Notes under the pieces: model-generated
What the model saw: only the letters and a program-made list of their open reading frames with translations
Told to the model about the DNA's origin: nothing
The model's database searches: none
Assembly: GCF_003814555.1 (NCBI RefSeq)
Contig: NZ_RKQN01000003.1
Coordinates: 169,611-233,610, forward strand
DNA length: 64,000 nucleotides
Origin: Vulcaniibacterium tengchongense
GTDB lineage: Bacteria; Pseudomonadota; Gammaproteobacteria; Xanthomonadales; Xanthomonadaceae
Direction of reading: 5' to 3'
In this document: piece by piece, positions 7,028 through 16,573 of the stretch
Position numbering within the stretch: position 1 is the stretch's first letter
Layout: the number at the start of each line of letters is the position of its first letter
Translations under genes and position numbers: made by a program

Positions 7028-9013
7028 ATGACAACAAGATTCGAGTCCTCGGGCATCCCCGAGGAACTGAAGGCTCCCGCCCGTTGGGTGGCATGGCGCT
7101 ACGTGGAGCGCGACGGCCAGCCCAAGCCGGCGAAGGTGCCGACCGATCCGAAGACGGGGCGCAATGCCAGCCCGACCGATCCGGCCACATGGGCGGACTT
7201 CCAGACCGCCGAGGCATACGCCCGCCAGCATGGCGTCGGCATCGGCCTTGTCCTGTCGGCGGAGTCGGGCCTTTGCTGCATTGACCTGGACGCGACCAAT
7301 GACCCCGCCGTGCAGGGCGTCCATCGCGGCATTCTCGACGAGGCGGCAGCGGCTGGCGCATACGTCGAAGCCTCGCCCAGCGGCAAGGGCTGGCATATCT
7401 GGGTGCAGCATGACGAGGCAGTGACCGCGCCTCGCGCCGTTCCCGGCGTCGAGTGCTACACCGCCGAACGCTTCATAACTGTTACTGGCGCGAGCGGACA
7501 AGGGCGCGTTGTGCCGATGCCGGATTCGCTGGCCTCTCGGCTGGCCCCATGCTTCGCGGCCCCGGTCGCCCCTGTGGTGGCTGCCGCATCCGTCGAGCTA
7601 CCGGCCATCACAGACGAAGCCCTCTGGAAGCAGGCGGCGGAACACTTCGGCGACCGCTTCCAAGCGTTCTGGACCGGGCAATGGGAAAGCCTGCACCCGT
7701 CGCAGTCGGAAGCCGATCACGAGTTCGCCATCATGCTGGCCCGCTTCACTTCGGACCCGGACCAATGGCTGCGCTTGTTCCTGCAAAGCGGGATGGCGGC
7801 GACCTTGGAGCGGAAGAAGACCAAGCGGCATATCCAGCAATACCTGAGCACGACCTACGACAAGGCGCGGCGCATCGCGGACGACGAGAACTACCACATC
7901 ACCTTCGGGCGGCGCGTTGCAGAAGCCCTCATCGCCCGCTGGAACGCGATGAAAGCGTCACTTGCGGCAAACCTGTTGGAGCCGTTCGCCGAGTTCATCC
8001 AGAAGAAGGTTTCGGTGCTCAAGCTGGTTCGCGGCATCCTCGGCGAAGGCGGCCTGTCGGTCCTCTACGGTGCCCCCGGTGCGGGTAAGTCGTTCCTCGC
8101 GCTGGACCTTTGTTACGCCGTCGCCACGGGGCAACCATGGATGGGGAGGGACACCCGGCAGGGGCCGGTTATTTACGCCGCTGGCGAGGGCGTACCGGGG
8201 CTGCGGATGCGCGGCAAGGCCATCGCCAAGGTGAAGGGCTGCGACGCGCCCAACATCTTCTTTCTACCGCATTCCCTGAGCACGCCGGACGAGGGCGAGA
8301 AGATGGCAATGGTGCTGGATCAAGTGACGGCCCGCTGCGGCGTCCCGCCCGCCTTGCTCATCATCGACACCCTGAGCCGCTTCTTCGGCGAAGGCGACGA
8401 CGAGAACTCAGCCAAGGACATGAAGCGGTTTGTCGGTGCCATCAGCGCCCTCATGGCGAAGTGCCCGACGCTGCACGTCATGATCGTCCATCACTCCGGC
8501 AAGGACGCGGACAAGGGGATGCGCGGATCGTCGGCCCTGCAAGGTGCAGCCGATACCGTCATCCAGTGCCGCAAGGATGGCGACGCACACCGCGCCGTTG
8601 TCGAGAAGCAGAAAGACGGGCAGGACAACATCCCGCTGCCCTTCGCCCTCGATCAAGTGGAGCTTGGCGAAGACGAGGACGGGGAGCCGATTACCTCCTG
8701 TGTGGTCGTCCATGACCATGAGGGCAAGGCGCGCCCCTTGTCTGGCTTCGCCGCAACCGGAGTCAAGATTCTTCGCTTCCTCCGGCAGTCGGTAGTTGAG
8801 GCCAACGGGATAGCCTCCTACGCCGACCCGATCCCGCTTCAGGCGTATCACAACCAATGGTATCTGGAGCGCCCCGGCGAGAAGCCGGATTCCGTCCGCA
8901 AGACAGACCGCCGCGTATTGAACAACCTGCGCGAGATGAAGCTGATCGAGTGGAACGGCGGCGAAAGCCCCATCCGTCTGCTGCCCGCCTTCGATGGCGT
9001 CACGATTGAATAA
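7028..9013 (+). CDS. Phage/satellite primase-helicase (RepA-type AAA ATPase)
   Basis: This 661-residue protein has two parts. The N-terminal part (about 15-165) resembles prim-pol-like replication domains: a WVAWRY start, a KVPTDPKTG segment, the acidic motif IDLD (85-88) and a SPSGKGWHIW motif (116-125). The C-terminal part is a RecA-like hexameric helicase (RepA/AAA_25 type) with Walker A GAPGAGKS (348-355), a Walker B-like LLIIDTLSRF and the downstream HHSGKD and GSSALQGAADT motifs. It should drive autonomous replication of the excised element, possibly from the repeat cluster upstream. Confidence 0.9.
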   Translation: MTTRFESSGIPEELKAPARWVAWRYVERDGQPKPAKVPTDPKTGRNASPTDPATWADFQTAEAYARQHGVGIGLVLSAESGLCCIDLDATNDPAVQGVHRGILDEAAAAGAYVEASPSGKGWHIWVQHDEAVTAPRAVPGVECYTAERFITVTGASGQGRVVPMPDSLASRLAPCFAAPVAPVVAAASVELPAITDEALWKQAAEHFGDRFQAFWTGQWESLHPSQSEADHEFAIMLARFTSDPDQWLRLFLQSGMAATLERKKTKRHIQQYLSTTYDKARRIADDENYHITFGRRVAEALIARWNAMKASLAANLLEPFAEFIQKKVSVLKLVRGILGEGGLSVLYGAPGAGKSFLALDLCYAVATGQPWMGRDTRQGPVIYAAGEGVPGLRMRGKAIAKVKGCDAPNIFFLPHSLSTPDEGEKMAMVLDQVTARCGVPPALLIIDTLSRFFGEGDDENSAKDMKRFVGAISALMAKCPTLHVMIVHHSGKDADKGMRGSSALQGAADTVIQCRKDGDAHRAVVEKQKDGQDNIPLPFALDQVELGEDEDGEPITSCVVVHDHEGKARPLSGFAATGVKILRFLRQSVVEANGIASYADPIPLQAYHNQWYLERPGEKPDSVRKTDRRVLNNLREMKLIEWNGGESPIRLLPAFDGVTIE

Positions 9014-9025
9014 GGAGAAGCAACC

Positions 9026-9967
9026 ATGAACGCTATTCACCTTCCCGGGCTGGCCGGAGAGATTGCCCAGCACCTCAATGAACAGGCCCCCGTCGCCACT
9101 CCCCGGATGGCAATGGGCGGGGCCATTGCCCTGCTGGGGGCCATCGTCGGCGCTGGCTGGGAGTTGCCGCATATCGGCCTGTTCCCTGAGTCGGCCGTGC
9201 GCCGCGTCCTGCCGCACCTTGAGCCGGAGGACTTCCCGACGACCCAGCCCATCGGGCAAAGCGTCATGCTGGTAGCCGACCCGGCGCACGGCAAGGGCGG
9301 AATCATCGAAGGGGTCGAGGCCCTGCTGGGCGGGCTGCTACGGCAGCGCCCGGACACCTCGGCCATTGCCCAGCGGCTGCTGACCATCCAGCACTTCAAC
9401 CATCTGGCGCTCGCCGGGATGGAGCCGGAACCCGAGGATGTGGATAGGGTGCGCGGCATCGTCAAGCCTGCGACCTTCGACCGGCTGCTAGACGGCTCCC
9501 TGTTCCTGCTGGCCGAATCGACCCCGGATGACTTCGATTACCTGCTGCCGCATTGGTACGAGAGCAGCCCGTTCTACGGCCAGTGCCTGATGATCCGGCA
9601 TCATGGGCCGAAGGGCGAGAAGAACCGACAACCACATGGGCAGCCGTCCGCCTTGCTGCTGGGGCGTCTCGCCGAGCTGGCGGACCTGGCCCAAGCCGGG
9701 CGAAAGGTTCTGGTCGAAGTCACCGAGGACGCCGCCGCTTGGTATCGCCTGTTCCTGCGCTTGGACATGGACACCTACAGCGAGCATGGGCCGGTCGGGC
9801 TGGAGGGCGAATGGGCGCGGCAATCGTTACAAGTGGCGGCCATCGTCGCGGTGGGGCTGGACCCGCTGCGCCCGGTCATCACTGCCGGGGTGTTCCGGCT
9901 TGCCAGCGACCTTGCAAGCGAAGGCGTCCGGCTGGCCCGCGCTGGGCTGGGGGTGGTTGGGGTGTAA
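9026..9967 (+). CDS. Uncharacterised partner of the primase-helicase
   Basis: This 313-residue protein starts 12 bases after the helicase stop, with AAGGAG ahead of its ATG, so it belongs to the same operon. The first 50 residues include a small Gly/Ala-rich helix (AMGGAIALLGAIVGAG) reminiscent of DUF3987-type replication proteins. A GKGG stretch at about residues 89-92 is not a complete Walker A. The rest is predicted helical and soluble. I cannot name its function; a replication or regulatory accessory role is inferred only from position. Confidence 0.75.
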   Translation: MNAIHLPGLAGEIAQHLNEQAPVATPRMAMGGAIALLGAIVGAGWELPHIGLFPESAVRRVLPHLEPEDFPTTQPIGQSVMLVADPAHGKGGIIEGVEALLGGLLRQRPDTSAIAQRLLTIQHFNHLALAGMEPEPEDVDRVRGIVKPATFDRLLDGSLFLLAESTPDDFDYLLPHWYESSPFYGQCLMIRHHGPKGEKNRQPHGQPSALLLGRLAELADLAQAGRKVLVEVTEDAAAWYRLFLRLDMDTYSEHGPVGLEGEWARQSLQVAAIVAVGLDPLRPVITAGVFRLASDLASEGVRLARAGLGVVGV

Positions 9968-9990
9968 CCCCTCGGGGCCTGGAAAAGGTG

Positions 9991-10071
9991 TTTCACCCCC
10001 GACTGCACCCCCGGCCTTTGGCTGGCCTTGGTGGGGGCTGGGAAACGGGGGTGAAAAGACTGCACCCCCGG
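9991..10071. repeat. Candidate integrase arm-type sites, right end
   Basis: TTTCACCCCC (9991-10000) and its inverse GGGGGTGAAA (10047-10056) match the left-end copy at 124-133. In addition GACTGCACCCCCGG is repeated directly at 10001-10014 and 10058-10071. The set lies between the last island gene and the tRNA attachment region, where arm sites are expected. Confidence 0.4.
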
Positions 10072-10079
10072 AAAGCGAA

Positions 10080-10113
10080 AGGGGCTACGGATCAACCGTA
10101 ACCCCTTGATTTT
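10080..10113 (+). terminator. Terminator of the island replication operon
   Basis: AGGGGCTACGG and CCGTAACCCCT pair around ATCAA with one mismatch, followed by TGATTTTA. It would end rightward transcription from the alpA-like/primase operon before the tRNA gene, which is read from the opposite strand. Confidence 0.65.
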
Positions 10114-10115
10114 AT

Positions 10116-10191
<76 letters not shown>

Positions 10192-10203
10192 GAAACCTTT
10201 ACC

Positions 10204-10247
10204 AGCGCATTACGAATGCGCCGCTCTACCAGCTGAGCTATTCCGGC
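10204..10247 (-). pseudogene. 5' half of the host tRNA-Thr(CGT), cut by the island
   Basis: Read on the minus strand, this is GCCGGAA, the D-arm GCTCAGCTGGTAGAGC and a complete anticodon arm GCGCA-TTCGTAA-TGCGC. It then runs into unrelated sequence, with no T-arm or matching acceptor strand. It is the 5' part of an original tRNA-Thr(CGT). The missing 3' part should lie beyond the left end of the window, which places the crossover at or just after the anticodon arm. Confidence 0.88.
10205..10221 (-). other. Probable attR core in the tRNA anticodon arm
   Basis: The anticodon stem-loop GCGCATTCGTAATGCGC is the last recognisable host tRNA sequence before island DNA. Tyrosine integrases often use the symmetric anticodon arm as crossover site. 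The precise core cannot be set without the left junction. Confidence 0.55.
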
Positions 10248-10463
10248 CAGGAGCGGAATTGTAGGCGGCCGCGGCGGAGAGGGTCAAATGCGGGCGCCCC
10301 GGCATCCGCGCGGCGCCTCCGGCGCCTCCTGCCTGGCTTGCCGGCAAACCCGGCATGGCGGACGATGGCCTCCGGCATGGGGGCTGCCGGCGCACGCCGG
10401 AGCGGCATCGCCGGATCGAACTTCGGCCCCTCCCGGGCCGGCGAACACGGGGAGGCAGATTCG

Positions 10464-10937
10464 ATGCGCTTTTTTCTTCTTTTCGCCGCGCTGGGCCTGC
10501 TCGCGCTCGGGCAGGCCGCCGCCGCGAACGAGGGCGGCACGGACAGCGAGGCGATCCTCGCCCAGCAGCGGCAGATCCGCGCCGAAGCCATGGCCGGCAA
10601 GGGCCGGTTCAAGGACCTGGACCCGGCCCGGCGCAGCGAGCTGTTCGCGCAACAGGACGAGGTCACCCGCCTGCTGACGGGCACGAGCCGCACCTCGGAG
10701 CTGTCCGAAACGGACCGGATCGCGGTCTTCAACGCGCTGGAGGCCGTCGAGGCCATCGTCAACCAGGCCGAGGACGAGCGCATGGTCTGCGAGCGGCACA
10801 AGCCGGTCGGCAGCAACCGCCTGCAGACGGTCTGCAAGACGGTCGCGCAGCGGCGGGCGGAACGCGAGGCCGCCAGCACGCGCGGCGGGGTGCAGTGCGT
10901 CGACGCCTGGAATTCGGGCATCTGCCGCAAGGATTGA
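10464..10937 (+). CDS. Secreted hypothetical protein
   Basis: This 157-residue protein starts with a clear signal peptide (MRFFLLFAALGLLALG, cleavage near QAAAA). The mature part is charged and helical, with three Cys residues toward the end. The ATG at 10464 is preceded by GGGGAGG; the longer upstream frame is not supported because the signal peptide begins here. It looks like a small periplasmic protein of the Xanthomonadaceae. No domain is recognised. It is the first chromosomal gene after the island junction. Confidence 0.75.
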   Translation: MRFFLLFAALGLLALGQAAAANEGGTDSEAILAQQRQIRAEAMAGKGRFKDLDPARRSELFAQQDEVTRLLTGTSRTSELSETDRIAVFNALEAVEAIVNQAEDERMVCERHKPVGSNRLQTVCKTVAQRRAEREAASTRGGVQCVDAWNSGICRKD

Positions 10938-10984
10938 GCCGAGCCCGCGGGCGGCAGCTTTCCGGCGCGCGATGCGGCGGACGG

Positions 10985-11935
10985 TCAATCGACCAGTTGC
11001 AGGCGCAGTTCCTTGGGCAGGGCGAAGACCATGTCTTCCGGCTTGCCGGCCAGCTCGGTGACGGCACCGGCGCCGAGTTCGCGCAGCCGCGCGATCACGC
11101 CCTGCACCAGCACCTCCGGCGCGGAAGCGCCGGCGGTGACGCCGATCCGGCGGCGGCCGGCCACCCACGCCGGATCGATCTCGTCGGCGCCGTCGATCAG
11201 ATGCGCCTCCACTCCCTCGCGCTCGGCCAGTTCGCGCAGGCGGTTGGAGTTGGAGCTGTTCACCGATCCGACCACCAGCACCAGGTCGCAGCTGGCGGCC
11301 AGCTCACGCACCGCATCCTGGCGGTTCTGCGTCGCGTAGCAGATGTCGTCGTTCTTCGGCCCCTGGATCGCCGGGTACTTGGCCCGCAGCGCCTCGATCA
11401 CGCCGCGGGTGTCGTCCACCGAGAGGGTGGTCTGGGTCGTGTAGGCCAAGTTCCCGGGCTGGCCGACCTCGAGCGCGGCGACGTCGTCGCAATCCTCGAC
11501 CAGGTAGATCCGCCCCGCGCCGGCCTCGCGACGCCATTGCCCCATGGTGCCTTCGACCTCGGGATGGCCTTCGTGGCCGATCAGCACCACGTCGCGCCCG
11601 GCGCGGCAATGCCGGGCGACCTCCAGGTGCACCTTGGTCACCAGCGGGCAGGTCGCGTCGAAGACCTTGAGCCCGCGGCGCGCGGCCTCGTTGCGGACCG
11701 CCTGCGACACGCCGTGGGCGCTGAAGACCACCGTGGCCCCGTCCGGCACTTCGTCCAGTTCCTCGACGAAGATCGCGCCGCGCTGGCGCAGGTCCTCGAC
11801 GACGAAGCGGTTGTGCACGACCTCGTGGCGCACGTAGATCGGCGCGCCGAGCGTCTCGATCGCGCGCTTGACGATCTCGATGGCGCGGTCGACGCCGGCG
11901 CAGAAGCCGCGGGGGTTGGCGAGCAGGATGTCCAT
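10985..11935 (-). CDS. ispH: 4-hydroxy-3-methylbut-2-enyl diphosphate reductase
   Basis: This is the last enzyme of the MEP pathway, converting HMBPP to IPP and DMAPP with a [4Fe-4S] cluster. The 316-residue protein shows the three cluster cysteines in NPRGFCAGV (C12), FDATCPLV and DDICYATQ, and the catalytic region HGVS and TTQTTLS. ATG 11935 matches the usual N-terminus [10 protein letters not shown]; the longer frame from 11983 adds a non-conserved lead. It lies 97 bases downstream of lspA, but the fkpB gene that often separates them in enterobacteria is absent. Confidence 0.97.
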   Translation of the reverse strand: MDILLANPRGFCAGVDRAIEIVKRAIETLGAPIYVRHEVVHNRFVVEDLRQRGAIFVEELDEVPDGATVVFSAHGVSQAVRNEAARRGLKVFDATCPLVTKVHLEVARHCRAGRDVVLIGHEGHPEVEGTMGQWRREAGAGRIYLVEDCDDVAALEVGQPGNLAYTTQTTLSVDDTRGVIEALRAKYPAIQGPKNDDICYATQNRQDAVRELAASCDLVLVVGSVNSSNSNRLRELAEREGVEAHLIDGADEIDPAWVAGRRRIGVTAGASAPEVLVQGVIARLRELGAGAVTELAGKPEDMVFALPKELRLQLVD

Positions 11936-12032
11936 CGGCGCCATTCTACCCCGCGCGGCGCGGGCGCCGCCGAACCGCTCCATCCGGAGTCACGCCGGGT
12001 TCGGCGTCCCACCGGTCCAGCCGGGCGGCGGA

Positions 12033-12530
12033 TCAGCCGCGCGGGGCCGGCTTGGCGCCGAACAGGCCGAACAGGGCGATCCCGACCGCGCCGGCGACGA
12101 TCGCCGAATCGGCCACGTTGAACGCCGGCCAGTAGTAGTCGCGCCAGTGCCACTGGATGAAGTCGATCACGTGCCCGTGCAACAGGCGGTCGATCACGTT
12201 GCCCAACGCGCCGCCGATCACCAGCGCGTACGGCAGCGCGCTCTTCCAGTCGCGCCGCGGCGTGCGCGCCAGCCAGTAGCCGAGCAGGCCGGTGATCGCC
12301 AGCGCCAGGGCCACGAAGAAGTACTTCTGCCAACCGCCGGCGTCGCTGAGGAAGCTGAACGCCGCGCCGGTGTTGTAGGTGCGATACCAGTTCCAGAATC
12401 CCTCGATCACCGGGATCGGGGTGTATTCCGGCAGCGCGTTCAGCACCCATTGCTTGGTCAGCTGATCGAGCACGATCACCACGGCGGAGACGATCAGCCA
12501 GGGCAGCGCGTTGGGACGGGTCATGGGCAT
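12033..12530 (-). CDS. lspA: Lipoprotein signal peptidase
   Basis: This inner-membrane aspartic protease removes the signal peptide from diacylglyceryl prolipoproteins. It has 165 residues and four hydrophobic segments. The family motifs LDQLTKQW (21-28), NTGAAFS (53-59), GNVIDR (110-115) and FNVADSAI (137-144) are present; the catalytic pair is D123 and D141. ATG 12530 has GAGG 5 bases upstream. It follows ileS in the usual murJ-ribF-ileS-lspA order. Confidence 0.97.
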   Translation of the reverse strand: MPMTRPNALPWLIVSAVVIVLDQLTKQWVLNALPEYTPIPVIEGFWNWYRTYNTGAAFSFLSDAGGWQKYFFVALALAITGLLGYWLARTPRRDWKSALPYALVIGGALGNVIDRLLHGHVIDFIQWHWRDYYWPAFNVADSAIVAGAVGIALFGLFGAKPAPRG

Positions 12531-12685
12531 TCGATCCTCGTGATTGGACGGCTGTCGCGGGCCGCGCCGCGGACGCGGAGCGCGCCGGGGGACTCCGGCC
12601 GGGCCATGAAGCGGGCTCGGTCGGCCGCCACGCCGCGCCCCGGGCCGGGGCCCTGCCCCGGCACCGGCGCGGCGAACGCGCACGC

Positions 12686-15553
12686 TCAGAACCAGCGCCG
12701 CTCCTCGCCCGCGCCGTCGACGTTCTCGACGCAGCGCCCGCACAGCCCCGGGTGCGCGGCGACGCCGCCGACGTCGGCGCGGTGCTGCCAGCAGCGCACG
12801 CACTTGGGCTTGGCGGTCGGCGCGGCGACCACGGCGATGTCGCGGGCGGCATCGTCGGCGATCACCTCGACGTCGCCGCTGATGAACAGGAACCGCAGCT
12901 CGTCCGCGAACGGCGCCAGCCAGTTCTGGTCGGCGACGCCGCAGCGCAGGCCGATCTCGGCCTCGAGCGCGGCGCCGATCTCGCCGGCGGCGCGCATCGG
13001 CTCCAGGGTCTTGGCCACCGCGTCGCGCAGCTCGAGCAGGCGCTCGAAGTCCGCCGGCGACAGCGGCGCGGCCTCGTCCAGCACGGCCAGGCCGTCGTAC
13101 CAGGTGACGAACAGCACGTGCTCCTCGCGCGGGCCGCGGTCGGTCGTCGCCGGCAGGTGGCGCCACATCTCGTCGGCGGTGAAGCTCAGGATCGGCGCGA
13201 TCCAGCGCACGAAGGCCTCGGCGATGCGGTACATCGCGCTCTGCGCGGACCGGCGGCCGCGCGAATCCTCGGGCATCGTGTACAGCCGGTCCTTGGTCAC
13301 GTCCAGGTACAGCGAGCCCAGGTCGACGCTGCAGAAGTTCGACAGCGCCTGCACGATCTCGGCGAAGTCGTAGCGCTCGTAGGCCGCGGCGATGCGGTCC
13401 TGCAGCTCGGCCGCGCGGTGCACGATCCAGCGGTCCAGCGCCACCATGTCCCCGAGCGGCCGCAGGTGCCGCGCCGGGTCGAAGCCGTTGAGGTTGGCGA
13501 GCAGGAAGCGCGCGGTGTTGCGGATGCGGCGGTAGACGTCGGCGGTGCGCTTGAGGATGTCGTCGGACACCGACATCTCGTTGCGGTAGTCGGTCGAGGC
13601 GATCCACAGGCGCAGCACGTCGGCGCCCATGGCGTTGATGACCTTCTGCGGCTCGACCACGTTGCCGAGCGACTTGGACATCTTCTTGCCTTGCGCGTCC
13701 ACGGTGAAGCCGTGGGTCAGCACCTGCCGGTACGGCGCCGCGCCGTCCATCGCCACGCCGGTCAACAGCGAGCTGTGGAACCAGCCGCGATGCTGGTCGG
13801 AGCCCTCCAGGTACAGGTCGGCCGGCTTGTACAGGCCGTCCTGCGGCCGCTGCGCCAGCGCGCATTCGTGGCTGACGCCGGAGTCGAACCAGACGTCGAG
13901 GATGTCGGTGACCTTCTCGTAGCGGCCGACCTCGTCTTCCTCGAGCAGGTCCTCGGCGCGCATCGCGTACCAGGCGTCGACGCCTTCCCACTCGACCTTG
14001 TCGGCGACCTGCCGCATCAGCTCGGCCGAGCGCGGGTGCGGCTCGCCGGTCTCGCGGTCGTAGAACAGCGCGATCGGCACGCCCCAGTAGCGCTGGCGCG
14101 AGATGGTCCAGTCGGGGCGCGCCTCGATCATCGCCGAGATCCGCGCCTCGCCCCACTCCGGCACCCAGGCGACCTTGCCGATCTCGCGCAGCGCGTCGCG
14201 GCGCAGGTCCGCCTTGTCCATCGAGATGAACCACTGCGGCGTGGCGCGGAACACCACCGGCGTCTTGTGCCGCCAGCAATGCGGATAGCTGTGGGTCAGG
14301 CGCGCGGCGGCGAGCAGGTGGCCGTTGCCGCGCAGCACGTCGATCAGCGGCTCCTGCGCCTTCCAGATGTGCAGGCCCGCCAGCGCGGTGCCGTCCGCCG
14401 GCGGCGTCGACGCCAGGTACAGGCCGCGGCCGTCGACCGGGTTGATCTGCGCCGCGGTGTAGCGTTCGACCAGGCCGTACTTCAGGCAGACGGCGTAGTC
14501 CTCCTGGCCGTGGCCGGGCGCCGTGTGGACGATGCCGGTGCCGTCCTCGGCCGAGACGTGCTCGCCGAGCAGCACCGGGATGTCGCGGCCGGCGTAGAAC
14601 GGGTGCGCCAGCGACAGGCCTTCCAGCCCGGCGCCGCGGGCGCGGCCGAGGATGCGCACCTCGTCCACGCCGTAGCGCGCCAGCGCCTTGGCCGCCAGCG
14701 CCTCGGCCAGCACCAGCAGGCGGCGGCCGCCGTTGGCGGCGCGCGGGCCTTCGACCAGCACGTAGTCCAGTTCCGCGCCGATGCTCACCGCCAGGCTCGC
14801 CGGCAACGTCCACGGCGTGGTGGTCCAGATCGGCATCGCCACGCGCGCCGCGTCGTCCACGCTCGCGCCGAAGCGTGCGGCGAGCGCCGCCGGCTCGCGC
14901 GCGTCGTAGGCCACGTCGATCGCCGGCGACTGCTTCTCCGCGTATTCGATCTCCGCCTCGGCCAACGCCGAGCCGCAGTCGAAGCACCAGTGCACCGGCT
15001 TGGCGCCGCGCACCAGGTGGCCGCGTTCGACGATCTTCGCCAGCGAACGCAGGATGTCCGCCTCGTAGCGGAAGTCCATCGTGCGGTACGGGTGTTCCCA
15101 GTCGCCGAGCACGCCCAGGCGCTTGAAATCGCGGCGCTGCAGCTCGATCTGCTCGGCCGCGTACTCGCGGCACTTGGCTCGGAACGCGGCGGCGTCGAGC
15201 TTCTCGCCGACCTTGCCGTACTTCTTCTCCACCGCGTGTTCGATCGGCAGGCCGTGGCAGTCCCAGCCCGGCACGTAGGGCGCGTCGTAGCCCGCGAGCA
15301 GCTTGGACTTGACGATCACGTCCTTGAGCACCTTGTTGACCGCGTGGCCGATGTGGATCGCGCCGTTCGCGTACGGCGGGCCGTCGTGCAGCACGAAGGT
15401 GCGCTCGCGCCCGCGCGCCTTCTCGCGGATGCGCTGGTACAGGCCCTCGCTCTCCCAGCGCGCCAGGGTCTCCGGCTCGCGCTTGGGCAGGTCGCCGCGC
15501 ATCGGGAATTCCGTCGCGGGCAGATGCAGGGTCGCTTTGTAGTCGTGGCTCAC
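12686..15553 (-). CDS. ileS: Isoleucyl-tRNA synthetase
   Basis: This cytosolic class I synthetase of 955 residues charges tRNA-Ile. The HIGH motif is at 67-70 ([11 protein letters not shown]), the KMSKS motif at about 620 (KKMSKSLGN), and an editing domain lies between them. The C-terminus carries the zinc ribbon with CVRCW and CGRC pairs, as in bacterial IleS of the E. coli type. It starts 7 bases after ribF ends, consistent with co-transcription. Confidence 0.98.
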   Translation of the reverse strand: MSHDYKATLHLPATEFPMRGDLPKREPETLARWESEGLYQRIREKARGRERTFVLHDGPPYANGAIHIGHAVNKVLKDVIVKSKLLAGYDAPYVPGWDCHGLPIEHAVEKKYGKVGEKLDAAAFRAKCREYAAEQIELQRRDFKRLGVLGDWEHPYRTMDFRYEADILRSLAKIVERGHLVRGAKPVHWCFDCGSALAEAEIEYAEKQSPAIDVAYDAREPAALAARFGASVDDAARVAMPIWTTTPWTLPASLAVSIGAELDYVLVEGPRAANGGRRLLVLAEALAAKALARYGVDEVRILGRARGAGLEGLSLAHPFYAGRDIPVLLGEHVSAEDGTGIVHTAPGHGQEDYAVCLKYGLVERYTAAQINPVDGRGLYLASTPPADGTALAGLHIWKAQEPLIDVLRGNGHLLAAARLTHSYPHCWRHKTPVVFRATPQWFISMDKADLRRDALREIGKVAWVPEWGEARISAMIEARPDWTISRQRYWGVPIALFYDRETGEPHPRSAELMRQVADKVEWEGVDAWYAMRAEDLLEEDEVGRYEKVTDILDVWFDSGVSHECALAQRPQDGLYKPADLYLEGSDQHRGWFHSSLLTGVAMDGAAPYRQVLTHGFTVDAQGKKMSKSLGNVVEPQKVINAMGADVLRLWIASTDYRNEMSVSDDILKRTADVYRRIRNTARFLLANLNGFDPARHLRPLGDMVALDRWIVHRAAELQDRIAAAYERYDFAEIVQALSNFCSVDLGSLYLDVTKDRLYTMPEDSRGRRSAQSAMYRIAEAFVRWIAPILSFTADEMWRHLPATTDRGPREEHVLFVTWYDGLAVLDEAAPLSPADFERLLELRDAVAKTLEPMRAAGEIGAALEAEIGLRCGVADQNWLAPFADELRFLFISGDVEVIADDAARDIAVVAAPTAKPKCVRCWQHRADVGGVAAHPGLCGRCVENVDGAGEERRWF

Positions 15554-15559
15554 GGGGAC

Positions 15560-16543
15560 CTATCGCTGTGCGGCTTGCGGGGAGAAGCCCGCGCATGGGC
15601 GTGCGGGCGCTTGCTCGGGGGCGAGCATGTGTCGCGCCTGTTCGGCGTCGCGGTGCATCTGCGCGGTCAGCGCCGGCAGATCGGGGAACTTCAGCTCGTC
15701 GCGCAGCTTGGCGACGAATTCGACCTCGATGCGGCGGCCGTACAGGTCGCCGGCGAAGTCGAACAGATGCGCCTCCAGCAGCGGCTCGACACCGTCCACC
15801 GTCGGCCGCGTGCCCAGGCTCGATACCGAGGGCCAGGGCGTCTCGGCGATGCCGTGCACGCGGGTGGCATAGATGCCCGACAGCGCCGGGGTCTTGCTGG
15901 CCAGGCGCAGGTTCGCGGTCGGAAAGCCGAGGGTGCGGCCGAGCTGCTGCCCGCGCACCACCCGCCCGCCGATCGCATAGCGCCGGCCGAGCAGCCGCGC
16001 CGCCCGCTCGAACGCGCCGGCCTGCAGCGCCTCGCGGATGCGCGTGCTCGACACGCGCTCGCCGTCGACCAGGACCGGTTCGATCTCGCCCGCGGCGAAG
16101 CCGAATTCGCCGCCCAGCCGCCGCAACAGCGCCAGGTCGCCGCCGCGCGCGCGGCCGAACCGGAACTCCGGCCCGACCCAGACCTCGCGCGCGCCCAGGC
16201 GCCGGCGCAGCACCGCGTCGACGAAATCCTCCGCGCCCAGCGCGCTGAGCCGGCGGTCGAAGCGCAACAGGCCGACCTGGTCGGCGCCGAGCCGGAACAG
16301 CCCTTCGGCCTTCGCCCGCGGCAGCAGCAGCCGCGGCGGCGGCGCGGCCGGGGCGAAGAACTCGCGCGGCAGCGGCTCGAAGCTCAGCGCCACCGCGGGC
16401 AGGCCCAGCGCGCGCGCGCGCGCGACGGTGTGGCGCACCAGCGCCTGATGGCCGAGGTGCAGGCCGTCGAAGGCGCCGATGCAGACCACACTGCCGGGCG
16501 GGCATCGAAGCGCGCCGTCGACGTCACGAAAAAGCCTGCTCAT
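15560..16543 (-). CDS. ribF: Bifunctional riboflavin kinase/FMN adenylyltransferase
   Basis: This 327-residue enzyme makes FMN from riboflavin and then FAD. The N-terminal nucleotidyltransferase part shows [11 protein letters not shown] (about 24-34) and a later SSTRIREAL motif; the C-terminal kinase part shows FPTANL and GIYATRV. The ATG at 16543 gives the usual MSRLFRD N-terminus, although a GTG two codons earlier is also open. It sits between murJ and ileS, the standard order. Confidence 0.96.
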   Translation of the reverse strand: MSRLFRDVDGALRCPPGSVVCIGAFDGLHLGHQALVRHTVARARALGLPAVALSFEPLPREFFAPAAPPPRLLLPRAKAEGLFRLGADQVGLLRFDRRLSALGAEDFVDAVLRRRLGAREVWVGPEFRFGRARGGDLALLRRLGGEFGFAAGEIEPVLVDGERVSSTRIREALQAGAFERAARLLGRRYAIGGRVVRGQQLGRTLGFPTANLRLASKTPALSGIYATRVHGIAETPWPSVSSLGTRPTVDGVEPLLEAHLFDFAGDLYGRRIEVEFVAKLRDELKFPDLPALTAQMHRDAEQARHMLAPEQAPARPCAGFSPQAAQR

Positions 16544-16573
16544 CGGCACGAAGTATAGCCGCCGGGGCTCGCC

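Noticed and set aside
12033-16505. A single 1490-codon minus-strand open frame across lspA, ileS and ribF
   Set aside because: Only its 3' end is lspA. The rest is a high-GC shadow of ileS and ribF, which have clear motifs in another frame.
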